From Pseudokordiimonas caeni (lineage in GTDB: Bacteria > Pseudomonadota > Alphaproteobacteria > Sphingomonadales > Kordiimonadaceae), in assembly GCF_026719705.1 (NCBI RefSeq), contig NZ_JAPPRR010000001.1:496001-560000 (forward strand): DNA of 64,000 nt. Direction: 5' to 3'. A program made the position numbers and the translations under genes. This document shows, in pieces, positions 34,114 to 43,721 of this stretch; the first letter of the stretch is position 1; the number at the start of each line of letters is the position of its first letter. Under the pieces are notes generated by a model, which was not told the origin of the DNA, ran no database searches, and saw only the letters and a list, made by a program, of their open reading frames with translations.

Positions 34114-34806
34114 ATGCAGTCTGTTCACAAGTTTGTATCGAAGGCGCACAAATGGATCGGCCTGTTGATCGCCGCGCAGGTGCTTTTCTGGACCGGCAGC
34201 GGCCTTTTCATGAGCATCGTGCCCATCGAAACCGTCCGCAGTGAACATACGATTGCGGAAGCTGCGCCCGTTGCGCTGGATGCTGGAATGCTTCCCGCTG
34301 GTATCCGCTTCCAGAAGCTTGAAGCCGTGGCCCCACTCGGTACGCCGCTCGTACTGGTGACGGATGCGGGTGGTGCGCAGTTCCTGCTCGATCCTGCGAC
34401 CGGTCAGCAGGTGCCGTCCTTTTCCGCTGAGGAAATCATTTCCATTGCCCGCCATGCCTTCCGGGGTGAGCCCGGCGCACCGGAAGCCGTGCTCTTCGAT
34501 ACCGAGCCCGGTGACTATCGCGGCAGCCTGCCTGTCTGGCAGGTCTCCATGGGGGACGAGGGCGGCACCCGGCTTTATGTCGACCCCGCCAGCGGACGCA
34601 TCAAGGCGCGCCGCAGCGATGTCTGGCGCGTCTATGATTTTCTCTGGATGCTGCACATCATGGACTACGACACGCGGGACGATTTCAATCATCCGCTCCT
34701 GATGGTGGCGGCAGGCAGCGCCTTCCTTTTCACCATCACCGGCATTGTCCTGCTGTTTTACCGGTTCCGGCGGCGGGACTTCGGGCTGAAGGCCCGCCGG
34801 CGCTAG
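34114..34806 (+). CDS. PepSY-domain membrane protein
   Basis: 230-residue protein with an N-terminal helix ('HKWIGLLIAAQVLFWTGSGLFMSIVPI', about residues 12-38), a periplasmic part with PepSY-like segments, and a C-terminal helix ('HPLLMVAAGSAFLFTITGIVLLFYRF'). 'WMLHIMDYD' and 'FNHPLL' carry the histidines seen in PepSY-TM ferric-reductase-like proteins. Its end overlaps the convergent copper oxidase gene by four bases. Possible roles are iron or copper redox handling; unproven. Confidence 0.8.
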   Translation: MQSVHKFVSKAHKWIGLLIAAQVLFWTGSGLFMSIVPIETVRSEHTIAEAAPVALDAGMLPAGIRFQKLEAVAPLGTPLVLVTDAGGAQFLLDPATGQQVPSFSAEEIISIARHAFRGEPGAPEAVLFDTEPGDYRGSLPVWQVSMGDEGGTRLYVDPASGRIKARRSDVWRVYDFLWMLHIMDYDTRDDFNHPLLMVAAGSAFLFTITGIVLLFYRFRRRDFGLKARRR

Positions 34807-36119
34807 GCCTCAATCCCGTCGCGGGCCAGTTCGGCCTCGGTCGCAATGCGGGCTTCGGTGCCTTCGGGGGCCTTGTACCAGCCGGGATCTTCGCCGTCCT
34901 GGATGCTCTTGCGCACCTTGAGGATCGTGAACATGCCGCCCATGGTAATATAGCCCTTGGGGCCATTGGCGCCAACCATGGGGATCGAGTTTTCAGGAAT
35001 GTCCATGTGGCCCATGCCGATATGCATGCCATGGTCGCCCATGCCGTCGTGCCCCATTGCCATGAAACCGTCGACCACCGGGCGGACTGCCGCGTTGATC
35101 AGCTGGGGATCGGCGCCGATCATGTTGGGGATGCCGTGGCCCATCTGGTTCATCACATGGTGGGTCATGTGGCAATGCATCGCCCAGTCGCCCGGATTGT
35201 CGGCGACGAATTCGATGGTACGCGTGGCGCCTACGGGTACGAGGACAGAGGTTTCGGGGAAGCGCGCCGTTGCCGGGATCGGGCCGCCGTCGGTTTCCGT
35301 CACATCGAAGGCAAAGCCGTGCAGATGGATCGGATGGTGATCCATCGCTGAAAGGTTGCCGAAACGGATACGGACGCGTTCATCAAGGGCCGCCACAATC
35401 GGGTCGGTGCCGGGGAAACAGCGGGCGTTGAAGGTGAGGACGTTGAAGTCGCTCATCTCGTTGGGGTCCGGGCGTTTGGCACCGGGTTCGATCTTCCATT
35501 CCGACAGCATCATCGCATAGTCGCGGTCCGGCAGCGGGCCTTCAGGCTTGCGCGGATGCACCACGATCATGCCCATCATGCCAAGTGCCATCTGGGTCAT
35601 CTCGTCATGGTGCGAGTGATACATGAAGGTGCCATGCTGGATCAGCCGGAACTGGTAAACGAAGGTCTCGCCCGGTTCGATCACATGCTGGCTGAGGCCG
35701 CCGACGCCGTCCATGCCGCTCGGCACGATCATGCCATGCCAGTGCACGGTGGTGGGGGCGGGCAGCCGGTTGGTGGCATAGATGCGGACGATATCGCCTT
35801 CGACGGCCTCGATGGTGGGCCCGTGAACGCGGCCGTTATAACCCCAGCAACGCGCATTCAGGCCGGGGGCGAATTCGTGGTCCACTTCCTCGGCGATCAG
35901 GTGGAAAACCTTTACCCCGTCCACGATGCGGAAGGGCAGGGTTGTCCCGTTCGGGGTCACGACCGGGCGATAGTCCTTGCCCGGCTCGCCCGGCGGCACG
36001 CTTTCTGTGGCCGAAATCGTCTGGGCGGGGGAGGACATGGCACGGGCCCCGGTGCCGAGCGAAGCGACAAGGAGGCCTGCACCCGTCAGGCGGAAAGCAT
36101 CACGGCGGCTGAGGGTCAT
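34803..36119 (-). CDS. Multicopper oxidase (copper-resistance CopA/laccase type)
   Basis: 438-residue periplasmic oxidase exported by Tat ('SRRDAFRLTGAG' twin-arginine at residues 4-15). Copper ligand blocks are complete: 'HWHG', 'HSHHDEM', 'HPIHLHG' and 'HCHMTHHVM'. The Met/His/Gly-rich segment 'MGHDGMGDHGMHIGMGHMDI' near residue 360 is typical of cuprous oxidases. Its ATG overlaps the stop of the TolC-like gene by one base. The pair suggests periplasmic copper detoxification. Confidence 0.9.
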   Translation of the reverse strand: MTLSRRDAFRLTGAGLLVASLGTGARAMSSPAQTISATESVPPGEPGKDYRPVVTPNGTTLPFRIVDGVKVFHLIAEEVDHEFAPGLNARCWGYNGRVHGPTIEAVEGDIVRIYATNRLPAPTTVHWHGMIVPSGMDGVGGLSQHVIEPGETFVYQFRLIQHGTFMYHSHHDEMTQMALGMMGMIVVHPRKPEGPLPDRDYAMMLSEWKIEPGAKRPDPNEMSDFNVLTFNARCFPGTDPIVAALDERVRIRFGNLSAMDHHPIHLHGFAFDVTETDGGPIPATARFPETSVLVPVGATRTIEFVADNPGDWAMHCHMTHHVMNQMGHGIPNMIGADPQLINAAVRPVVDGFMAMGHDGMGDHGMHIGMGHMDIPENSIPMVGANGPKGYITMGGMFTILKVRKSIQDGEDPGWYKAPEGTEARIATEAELARDGIEA

Positions 36120-37495
36120 CAGTGTGCCCCCTCCGCCTCGCTGCTTGTGCCACCGGCTGCACCGCCCATGGAAAGGCTGCTGACCGGGAAAATCACCCCG
36201 GCACGGGCGGCATCGACGGCAACCTCGGCGTCGCGGTAGCGCTGCCAGCCCTGCAGCTGGCGGCGGCGTGCCTCGACAGCACTCTCGCGGATGGCCAGAA
36301 GCCCGAAGACGCCGGTCTGCATGGCATTATACTGGCGCAGCGACGCTGCCACCGCCTGATCTGCGGCAACTACCACCTGTTCATTCAGAAGCTTGACAAG
36401 CTTGTGGGCGGCTTCGCGCTCGCGCACCAGAAGGGCGGCGCGGTTTGCTGTCACTACAAGGGCATGGGCATAATCATATTGCGCTGCGCGCAGTTCCGCT
36501 TCGGCCTTGTCGCGCTTCGGTCCGCCGAAATTGAAGACAGGCAGCGGTATCTCGATCGAGGGGCCGACCTCCCACTGGTGGTCGTCCCGCTCGGCTGACA
36601 CGCCAAGGTCGATATCGGGCAGGATCGAGGTAATCTCGGTGATGCCGTGCGAGGCCGCAACGCGGGCAACCTCGGCCTTGCGGGAGGCGAGCGTCAGGCT
36701 GTTGTCCATCACAGTTTGCATGTTGACCGCTGTCAGATCGGCAGTAATCGACGCGGGATCAGCATTGTGGACGAACCAGTCGCCCATCAGGTCGACGCCC
36801 AGAAGGCTCGCCAGATCCTCGCGCGCCTCGCGGCGTTCTGATTCTGCCATGATCACCGCTTGTTCGGCGTTCGCCACCGCAATCTTGCGGGCGATCAGCT
36901 CGTCAGCCGGGATATTGCCTTTGTCGGCAAGCTCGATGGCCACCTTTTCAGCGGCGCGGGCGATGTTTTCCGACATTTTGGCCAGATTGTGCGCCTGCTT
37001 GGCAACAGCCAGCCGTGTCCATGCCCGGCGCACATCGGCGATCAGGGCAATGGCATAATCGGTGACATCGGCCTCGACACGTTCAAGGTTGGCGACGCCC
37101 TGCTTTTTCCTCAGCGGCATCAGGAAAATATCGAGAACCGGCAAGGTCAGGCCAAGCTCCAGCGGGCGACCCTCGGTGAAGGCAATGCCGGCTTCCGCCA
37201 CGGGATTCGGCAACAGGCCGGCGGCGCGCAGGTCGGCTTCCGCGATGGCCAGCTGTTCGTAACGTGCCCTCAGCGCCTGATTGTTGAAAAGTGCCAGCCG
37301 GACAGCGGCCTCTTCGCCGAGGGGGCTTGCCAGAATCTCGGCGACTTCGGCATCGTTCGTCAACCCCACATAGCGGGTGCGGGCCTCAAGGTCGGTACCG
37401 ACACGGTCCCGGCTTGCCCCCGGAGGCAGCGTGGCGCAGGCAGAAAGAAGGGCTGCAGCTGTAACAAGGCTGATGCTCGATGAGATCAAACGCAC
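36119..37495 (-). CDS. TolC-family outer-membrane lipoprotein (copper-operon type)
   Basis: 458-residue outer-membrane factor. The GTG at 37495, preceded by GGAGAG, opens a lipoprotein signal with lipobox 'LLSAC' about residue 20; the longer frame up to 37681 would run into the divergent permease gene. Two repeated coiled-coil halves carry 'AVRLALFNNQALRARYEQLAIAEADLRAAGLLPNP' and 'VEVARVAASHGITEI'-type text. No RND pump or adaptor adjoins it; with the downstream multicopper oxidase it matches CopB/TolC-like genes in copper clusters. Export partners unknown. Confidence 0.85.
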   Translation of the reverse strand: MRLISSSISLVTAAALLSACATLPPGASRDRVGTDLEARTRYVGLTNDAEVAEILASPLGEEAAVRLALFNNQALRARYEQLAIAEADLRAAGLLPNPVAEAGIAFTEGRPLELGLTLPVLDIFLMPLRKKQGVANLERVEADVTDYAIALIADVRRAWTRLAVAKQAHNLAKMSENIARAAEKVAIELADKGNIPADELIARKIAVANAEQAVIMAESERREAREDLASLLGVDLMGDWFVHNADPASITADLTAVNMQTVMDNSLTLASRKAEVARVAASHGITEITSILPDIDLGVSAERDDHQWEVGPSIEIPLPVFNFGGPKRDKAEAELRAAQYDYAHALVVTANRAALLVREREAAHKLVKLLNEQVVVAADQAVAASLRQYNAMQTGVFGLLAIRESAVEARRRQLQGWQRYRDAEVAVDAARAGVIFPVSSLSMGGAAGGTSSEAEGAH

Positions 37496-37669
37496 TAACA
37501 CTCTCCGGGCGGTTGGCTGACTGACGGGCGACCATAGCCGCAACCCCTTTTCACGGCAAGTCAAAGCGGAGTGAGTGTTTTGGGGACGCGGCTCCCTCAT
37601 GGCGATTGTGTTGATGCCTGCTTCCTGATAGGGGAAGCCAAAGGGACCAATCCAACCGGGGCAATCATA

Positions 37670-39280
37670 ATGAGCGAACAAGCCACTGAAGAAGCGTTTC
37701 CGACGACCGGCAGCGCCTCTGGCCAGCTGTTTTCAGACCTGAATGCGGGCTTCGCCTTTTTCCTCGATTGCGTGGTCAACCTGTTCGTGCTTTCGGGCAT
37801 CCTGCTCGGCGCTTTCGGCATGCCGACGGAAGTGGTGTTCGGCAAGATCATCCCCGGCGCCATTGTCGGCATCGTGGCGGGCAATGCGCTTTTCATCTGG
37901 CAGGCCAAACGGACCTCGAAAGCGACAGGCAACCCGGCACTGACAAGCATTCCCTTGGGCATCGACCTGCCGACCATCTTCGGCATGTGCTTCTTCATCG
38001 TCGGCCCTGCCTATGTTGCGAACGTTGACGCCATGGGCAGCCTGCCGGCTGCAGAGCATGCCTGGCAGATCGGCATGGCGGCCGCTTTCTGGATGGCGAT
38101 CATCAAGTTCATCCTGTCCTTCTTCGGCCGTGCCATGCAGACCCAGATGCCGCAGATGGCACTGGTGGGCGCGATGGCCGGTATCGCCACCGTGTGGCTT
38201 GGTGCCGAAGCGCTTCTCGGCGTGTTCGCCCTGCCGGAAGTCAGTCTTGTTTCCATGATGATCATGGCCTTCGCGCTGATCGCCGGGCACCGCCTGCCTT
38301 TCTCGATGCCGGGGGCGGTGATCGCCATCGTCGTCGGGACGCTTCTTTATTATGTGCTGGCCTTTGCGGGCGCCGGGAACGGTTATGTGGTGCGCGAAGC
38401 ACCCGAGCTGATCCCCGCGATCCCGACCTTCACCATTGCCGGCATCACGGCCATGTCGGGCGAGATCACCAACAGCCTTGGTATCGTCTTCCCCTTCGCC
38501 TTGCTGATTGCGGCGTCTGCCGTGAATATCGTGGCGGGGGCGCGCATTGTGGGCGACCATTTCGACCCGCGTCAGGTGGTGCAGATCGATGCCACCGCCA
38601 CCTTCATCAGCGCCATTTTCGGCGGCATCGTGCAGACAACCCCGTACTTCGGTCACACGACCTACAAGCGGATGGGGGCGCGTACCGGCTATGCCATCGG
38701 TGCGGTCAGCCTGATCGCCATCGGCGGGCTCGGCGGTGTGATCGCCTTTGCCTCGCAGATGATCCCCGAAGGTGTGCTGAAGCCGATCCTTGTGGTGGTG
38801 GCGAGCGATATCCTGCGCCTCGCTTTCGCCGGTGGCGACGCCCGCCATGCACCGGCGCTTCTGTTCGCCATGGTGCCGGGAATTCTCAATTATGCCTTCT
38901 CGAAAGTGTCGGACCTTTATGGCCGGATCGGCGAAGCCGTGCAGCAGTCGCTCGGCACCGACTGGCAGAACAGCTATCTGCTCCTTGGGGCCATGTCGCG
39001 GGGCTATATCCTCACGAGCCTCATCTGGGGTGCCATGCTGGTGTGGATCATCGACCGTTCGATGAAGCGCGCGGCCTTCGCCGCCATTGCGGCTGCCGTT
39101 TTTACGCTTTTCGGGGTGATCCATTCCGTGCTGCCGTCCTCGGGCATGTATCTGCCGTGGGCGATGCCCGCGATGGACGGTTTCGCGAGTGTGCTACCCT
39201 ATCGGCTGGCGGCGGGCTATCTGATCACCGCGATCATGCTGTTCCTGTTCTCGCTGGACCGCGAAAAGCCCAAGGCCTGA
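37670..39280 (+). CDS. NCS2-like purine/pyrimidine or nucleobase permease family protein
   Basis: 536-residue inner-membrane transporter with about 12-13 helices. Features such as 'TSIPLGIDLPTIFGMCFFIVGPAY', 'MSGEITNSLGIVFPFALLIAASAVNIVAGARIVGD' and 'QTTPYFGHTTYKRMGARTGYAIGA' resemble the xanthine/uracil permease superfamily. ATG at 37670 used; the frame is open upstream. It is followed after 29 bases by deoC, so uptake of a nucleoside, nucleobase or related compound is likely. Exact substrate unknown. Confidence 0.75.
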   Translation: MSEQATEEAFPTTGSASGQLFSDLNAGFAFFLDCVVNLFVLSGILLGAFGMPTEVVFGKIIPGAIVGIVAGNALFIWQAKRTSKATGNPALTSIPLGIDLPTIFGMCFFIVGPAYVANVDAMGSLPAAEHAWQIGMAAAFWMAIIKFILSFFGRAMQTQMPQMALVGAMAGIATVWLGAEALLGVFALPEVSLVSMMIMAFALIAGHRLPFSMPGAVIAIVVGTLLYYVLAFAGAGNGYVVREAPELIPAIPTFTIAGITAMSGEITNSLGIVFPFALLIAASAVNIVAGARIVGDHFDPRQVVQIDATATFISAIFGGIVQTTPYFGHTTYKRMGARTGYAIGAVSLIAIGGLGGVIAFASQMIPEGVLKPILVVVASDILRLAFAGGDARHAPALLFAMVPGILNYAFSKVSDLYGRIGEAVQQSLGTDWQNSYLLLGAMSRGYILTSLIWGAMLVWIIDRSMKRAAFAAIAAAVFTLFGVIHSVLPSSGMYLPWAMPAMDGFASVLPYRLAAGYLITAIMLFLFSLDREKPKA

Positions 39281-39309
39281 GACTTTATTAACAAGGCGGG
39301 AGAAACCCC

Positions 39310-40269
39310 ATGACCTCGCCCCAGTATGTGAATGTCGGCACGGACTTTCATGCCGACTGGCTGGACGACATCCGCGTCAACAAAAGCGCCGTCGAGCGCC
39401 GCGTCGCCGCGCTCGACGGCGCGCGGCCGGTGAGTGGCGAGGCGCTGGTCGCCTTTCTCGTCAAGGCTATCAGCTGTATCGACCTCACGACCCTTGCCGG
39501 CGACGATACGCCGGGCCGGGTGGAACGCCTGTGTGCCAAGGCCCGGAACCCGGTGCGCCGGGATGTTCTCGCGGCTTTCGATGTGGCGGACATCGGCCTC
39601 ACCACCGGTGCTGTGTGCGTTTATCATGGCATGATTGAAACGGCGGTGAAGGCACTTGAAGGAACCGGTATCCCGGTGGCTGCGGTTTCGACGGGGTTTC
39701 CGGCAGGCCTTACCCCCTTCGAAACGCGGGTCGAGGAAATCCGCCGCTCGGTGGCGGCAGGGGCGGCCGAGATCGATATCGTCGTCACCCGCGCCCATGT
39801 GCTGACTGGCAACTGGCCGGCCCTTTATGATGAAGTGAAAGCCTTCAAGGAAGCATGCGGCCCAGCCCATATGAAAGCGATCCTTTCAACGGGCGAGCAT
39901 GGAAACCTGACCGAAGTCGCCAAGGCCTCGATGGTCGCCATGATGGCCGGCGCCGATTTCATCAAGACGTCAACCGGTATGGAAGCGGTGAATGCCACGC
40001 TCCCTGTTTCGCTTGTGATGGTGCGGATGATCCGTGACTTTGGCGAACGTACCGGCATCAAGGTCGGCTACAAGCCTGCGGGCGGCATAAGGAAGGCGGC
40101 GGAGGCCGTACGCTATCTGGTGCTGATGAAGGAAGAACTGGGCCGTGACTGGCTTGAGCCCGGCTTGTTCCGGTTCGGGGCTTCGGCGCTGCTTGGCGAT
40201 ATTGAACGCCAGCTTGAAACATTGGCGACGGGTATCCCCTCCGCCCCGTGGCGCCATGCGATGGCCTGA
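39310..40269 (+). CDS. deoC: Deoxyribose-phosphate aldolase
   Basis: Class I aldolase splitting 2-deoxyribose-5-phosphate into glyceraldehyde-3-phosphate and acetaldehyde. The Schiff-base Lys is in 'GADFIKTSTGM' and the second Lys in 'VGYKPAGGIR'. 319 residues, longer than the 250-residue E. coli form and like the eukaryotic-type DERA. GGGAG precedes the ATG. Next gene is an aldehyde dehydrogenase, which would remove the acetaldehyde. Confidence 0.95.
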   Translation: MTSPQYVNVGTDFHADWLDDIRVNKSAVERRVAALDGARPVSGEALVAFLVKAISCIDLTTLAGDDTPGRVERLCAKARNPVRRDVLAAFDVADIGLTTGAVCVYHGMIETAVKALEGTGIPVAAVSTGFPAGLTPFETRVEEIRRSVAAGAAEIDIVVTRAHVLTGNWPALYDEVKAFKEACGPAHMKAILSTGEHGNLTEVAKASMVAMMAGADFIKTSTGMEAVNATLPVSLVMVRMIRDFGERTGIKVGYKPAGGIRKAAEAVRYLVLMKEELGRDWLEPGLFRFGASALLGDIERQLETLATGIPSAPWRHAMA

Positions 40270-40281
40270 GGAGACTGGGCG

Positions 40282-42495
40282 ATGAGTGTGAAGGACAAGC
40301 TGCAGACCATGGACTATGAAGTCTCGCTCGAAAGCCGGGCGGCGGCGGACGCCTGGCTTGATGGCCACAAGCGCCGCTTTGGTCATTTCATCGGCGGCAA
40401 GTGGGTGAAGCCGGCGAAGGCGCAGATGCTGCCGAGCTTCGCGCCCGCCACCGGCGAAGTACTGGCCGAGATTGCGGTGGGCACCAAAGCTGAGGTCACT
40501 GCGGCCACCAAAGCCGCCCGCGCCGCGCAGAAGGATTGGGCGAAGACAAGCGGGCACAAACGCGCCGCCTATCTCCGTGCCCTTGCCCGGCTCATCGAAA
40601 AGCACGCGGGTGTGCTCGCTGTCCTCGAAGCGCTTGATAATGGCAAGCCGATCCGCGAGACGACCAATGTTGATATTCCGGCATCCGTCCAGCATTTCGA
40701 TCATCATGCCGGCTGGGCCGAGCTGATCGAGGCCGAGTTTCCGGGTCACGAGCCCGTCGGGGTCGCCGGGCAGATCATCCCTTGGAATTTCCCGCTGCTG
40801 ATGGTGGCCTGGAAGGTGGCGCCGGCACTTGCCGCCGGCAATACTATTGTCCTGAAGCCTGCCGAGTTCACGTCGCTCACTGCCCTCTATTTCGCCGAAC
40901 TGGTGATCGCCGCAGGCCTGCCGGACGGGGTGGTGAATATCGTGACAGGACCGGGTGAAACCGGGGCGCTTTTGGTGGATGCCGATGTCGACAAGATCGC
41001 TTTCACGGGTTCGACCGAGGTCGGCAAACTGATCCGCCGCCGGATTGCGGGCACCGGCAAACATCTCACGCTGGAGCTGGGCGGCAAGTCACCTTTCATC
41101 GTGTTCGATGACGCGGACCTTGACGCTGCGGCAGACGGGCTTGCCGATGCCATCTGGTTCAATCAGGGCGAAAGCTGTTGTGCGGGGTCGCGCCTTCTGG
41201 TGCAGGAAGGCATTGCCGGGCGCTTACTTGAAAAAGTGAAGGCGCGGATGGCGGCGATCCGCATCGGGCACTCACTCGACAAGACCGTTGACATGGGGGC
41301 GATTGTCGATCCCGTCCAGCTTGAGCGTATCAAGCGGATGGTGGCCGAGGGTACGACAGACGGTGCCAAGGTCTGGCATGCACCCTGCGTCCTGCCTGCC
41401 GAGGGTTGCTATTATACCCCAACGCTTGTGACCGAGGCGGGGACGGCCAATATCCTGATGCAGGAAGAAGTGTTCGGGCCTGTCCTCAGTGTCCTCACTT
41501 TCCGCACGCAGAAGGAAGCCGTGGCGCTGGCCAACAACAGCCGTTACGGGCTTGCCGCCAGCGTATGGTCCGAGACCGTCTCCCGTGCGCTTGAGGTGGC
41601 GGCGGCATTGAAGGCCGGGGCGGTGTGGGTGAACGGCGCCAGCATGTTCGATGCATCGGTCGGCTTTGGTGGCATGCGCGAATCCGGTTTCGGGCGCGAA
41701 GGCGGTCGCGAGGGGATGACGGCCTATCTGGTGCCCAAAGCCGAGCGCAAGTTGAAGGATTTGAAGGCTGAGGCCGCACCCATAGGCGGCAACGCCAAGG
41801 ATATTGATGCTGCGGTCGAGGCGGCAGCGGGCGCACAGGCGGCATGGGCAGTCAAAGCCGCTGCCGAGCGCGGTACCGTACTGCGCCGTATTGCCGAAAC
41901 GCTTGAGGCCCGCGCGGATGACTTTGCCCGCAAGCTGGAAGCCGCCGGGGAGAGTCGCAAGGCGGCGAAGGCCGAGGTGGCGACCGCGATCCGGCGCCTG
42001 TTCACCGCCGCGGCGCTCGCCGACAAGTTTGATGGTGTGGTGCACACGGCCCCCTTGCGCGGTGTTGCCTTTGCCATGAACGAGCCCTTCGGCGTGCTGG
42101 GGATTGCTTGCCCGCCGGAAGCCTTGCTCATCGCACCCGTCACGCTCACCGCCCACGCGCTTGCAGCCGGGAACGCCGTTGTGCTGGTACCGGGAGCGGT
42201 GCTGGCGGGTGATATGAAAGCGCTGTTTGCCGGCCTGCCTGTCAATGTTGTGACGGGTAATCCTGCCGCCAACGCCTTGTTGCTGGCACGCCATGCTATG
42301 GTCGATGCGCTCTGGTCTTTCGCGGGTGACAGGGCAGCGCAGGAAGCAGCAGCCGCCGACAATATGAAACGCACCTGGGCGGGTATGACCAAGGCGTGGG
42401 ACTGGAAGAATGGCTCACTGACAAGCGGCAAGGCCTTGATGGAACGCGCCACCGAGGTCAAGAATATATGGGTGCCGTGGGGTGACCAGAATTAG
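40282..42495 (+). CDS. Two-domain aldehyde dehydrogenase (ALDH16-like)
   Basis: 737 residues. Residues 1-480 form a complete ALDH: 'IIPWNFP' with Asn169, Lys192, 'FTGSTEVG', catalytic Glu265 in 'LELGGKS' and Cys299/Cys300 in 'GESCCAG'. Residues about 500-737 form a second, shortened ALDH-like domain ('AQAAWAVKAAAERGTVLRRIAETLEAR', 'NEPFGVLGIACPPEALLI') without the catalytic Cys block. This is the architecture known from ALDH16. It sits 12 bases after deoC, so acetaldehyde from deoxyribose breakdown is the likely substrate. Confidence 0.9.
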   Translation: MSVKDKLQTMDYEVSLESRAAADAWLDGHKRRFGHFIGGKWVKPAKAQMLPSFAPATGEVLAEIAVGTKAEVTAATKAARAAQKDWAKTSGHKRAAYLRALARLIEKHAGVLAVLEALDNGKPIRETTNVDIPASVQHFDHHAGWAELIEAEFPGHEPVGVAGQIIPWNFPLLMVAWKVAPALAAGNTIVLKPAEFTSLTALYFAELVIAAGLPDGVVNIVTGPGETGALLVDADVDKIAFTGSTEVGKLIRRRIAGTGKHLTLELGGKSPFIVFDDADLDAAADGLADAIWFNQGESCCAGSRLLVQEGIAGRLLEKVKARMAAIRIGHSLDKTVDMGAIVDPVQLERIKRMVAEGTTDGAKVWHAPCVLPAEGCYYTPTLVTEAGTANILMQEEVFGPVLSVLTFRTQKEAVALANNSRYGLAASVWSETVSRALEVAAALKAGAVWVNGASMFDASVGFGGMRESGFGREGGREGMTAYLVPKAERKLKDLKAEAAPIGGNAKDIDAAVEAAAGAQAAWAVKAAAERGTVLRRIAETLEARADDFARKLEAAGESRKAAKAEVATAIRRLFTAAALADKFDGVVHTAPLRGVAFAMNEPFGVLGIACPPEALLIAPVTLTAHALAAGNAVVLVPGAVLAGDMKALFAGLPVNVVTGNPAANALLLARHAMVDALWSFAGDRAAQEAAAADNMKRTWAGMTKAWDWKNGSLTSGKALMERATEVKNIWVPWGDQN

Positions 42496-42542
42496 CGGGT
42501 AACCAGAACTAGCGGGTTTCGAGTGACGAGGAAGGAGCGGAG

Positions 42543-43703
42543 ATGAACAGACGGGTCTTGCTGATCGGCGGAACGGCTTACGCCCCCGCGCTCACGGCGG
42601 TGGAAGCCAAGCGCAAGACGCTCGTCGCCACTGTGCCCGACATGGTCTCAGCGCGGGATATCATCTCCACCGAGACGTTCGATTTCATTGTTGCGGACCT
42701 TGATACGCCCGGCGTGGAGGTCGATTCCGTCATCCGGCTCGCCGCTGCCGCGCCGCTTTGTGCCGGGGTGCTGATCTTTGGGGACATGAACACGGCCCGT
42801 GCGCGTGCGGCGCGCGATCTGGCCACCGCGCTCAGCGTCAATCTTGTCGGCATTCTCGTGAGCCCCATCCGGGCGAGCGATATCGCGCGGCTTCTGGAAG
42901 GCGTCAGCCTGACCGAGGAACCCGAACGGGCAGGGAGTGCGGCGATCCTTTCAGAAGCGGAATTTCTGCGCGGGCTGATGACGGACGGGCTCGTGGCCGC
43001 CTACCAGCCGAAGGTCGACTTGAAAACCGGGCGGATCGTGGGGGCTGAGGCCTTCGCCCGCTGGCGGGGGCCTTCGGGCGGCATTCTGGGGGCAGGCGCA
43101 GTGCTGCGGCTTGCCCGTCAGCGCGGCTATATGGATGTGCTGGCGCACCGGATGCTGGAGCTTGTTGTTGCCGAGCTTGGCCTGTGGGTGCAGATGGGAA
43201 TGGAATTGAAAGTTTCGGTCAATGTATCGACCGAAAACCTGCGCCGCAGCGACTTTGTGGATGTGGTGACAAACCTCGCTGCCGTTCACAAGGTGCCGCC
43301 GCACCTGATCCAGCTGGAGATCACCGAAAGCGAGATCAACTGGGATGACTCGCCGCTCAAGGATTCCATGCAGCGCCTGAACGGCCGGGGCTTCCCGCTG
43401 GCGCTGGATGACTTTGGCACTGGCCTCGCCTCGCTCATGAAGCTTTCCGAAGTGAAGTTCGAGGAAATCGTGGTGGACCGCCGCTTCACCCGCACGGCGG
43501 TGGATGAAGGCCCGGCGCGCACCGTGCTGGAAGGTGCCATCGGTGTGATCCACAAGCTCGGCCTCGTTTGCACCTGCGAGGGGATCGAGGACGCGGCCAC
43601 GCGCGATCTGGTGGCGGGGCTCGGCGCCGATGTCGGGCAGGGCTTCCTCCTTGGACAGCCGATGGTCGGCACCGAGTTTCTGGAACTCCTTGACCGTCAG
43701 TAG
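42543..43703 (+). CDS. EAL-domain protein with pseudo-receiver, probably catalytically impaired
   Basis: 386 residues. Residues 1-120 look like a receiver domain ('RVLLIGG', 'FIVADLDTPG', 'LVGILVSPI'), but phosphorylation features are weak. The EAL domain (about 140-380) retains Glu169 (motif reads EAF), Asn227, Glu259, Asp289-Asp290, Glu346 and Gln366. The lysine expected in 'LKID' is Val310 ('IVVD'). Loss of that Lys suggests poor or absent c-di-GMP hydrolysis and a sensor or protein-binding role. GGAG lies before the ATG. Confidence 0.85.
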   Translation: MNRRVLLIGGTAYAPALTAVEAKRKTLVATVPDMVSARDIISTETFDFIVADLDTPGVEVDSVIRLAAAAPLCAGVLIFGDMNTARARAARDLATALSVNLVGILVSPIRASDIARLLEGVSLTEEPERAGSAAILSEAEFLRGLMTDGLVAAYQPKVDLKTGRIVGAEAFARWRGPSGGILGAGAVLRLARQRGYMDVLAHRMLELVVAELGLWVQMGMELKVSVNVSTENLRRSDFVDVVTNLAAVHKVPPHLIQLEITESEINWDDSPLKDSMQRLNGRGFPLALDDFGTGLASLMKLSEVKFEEIVVDRRFTRTAVDEGPARTVLEGAIGVIHKLGLVCTCEGIEDAATRDLVAGLGADVGQGFLLGQPMVGTEFLELLDRQ

Positions 43704-43721
43704 TCGCTGAAATCTGCCATT

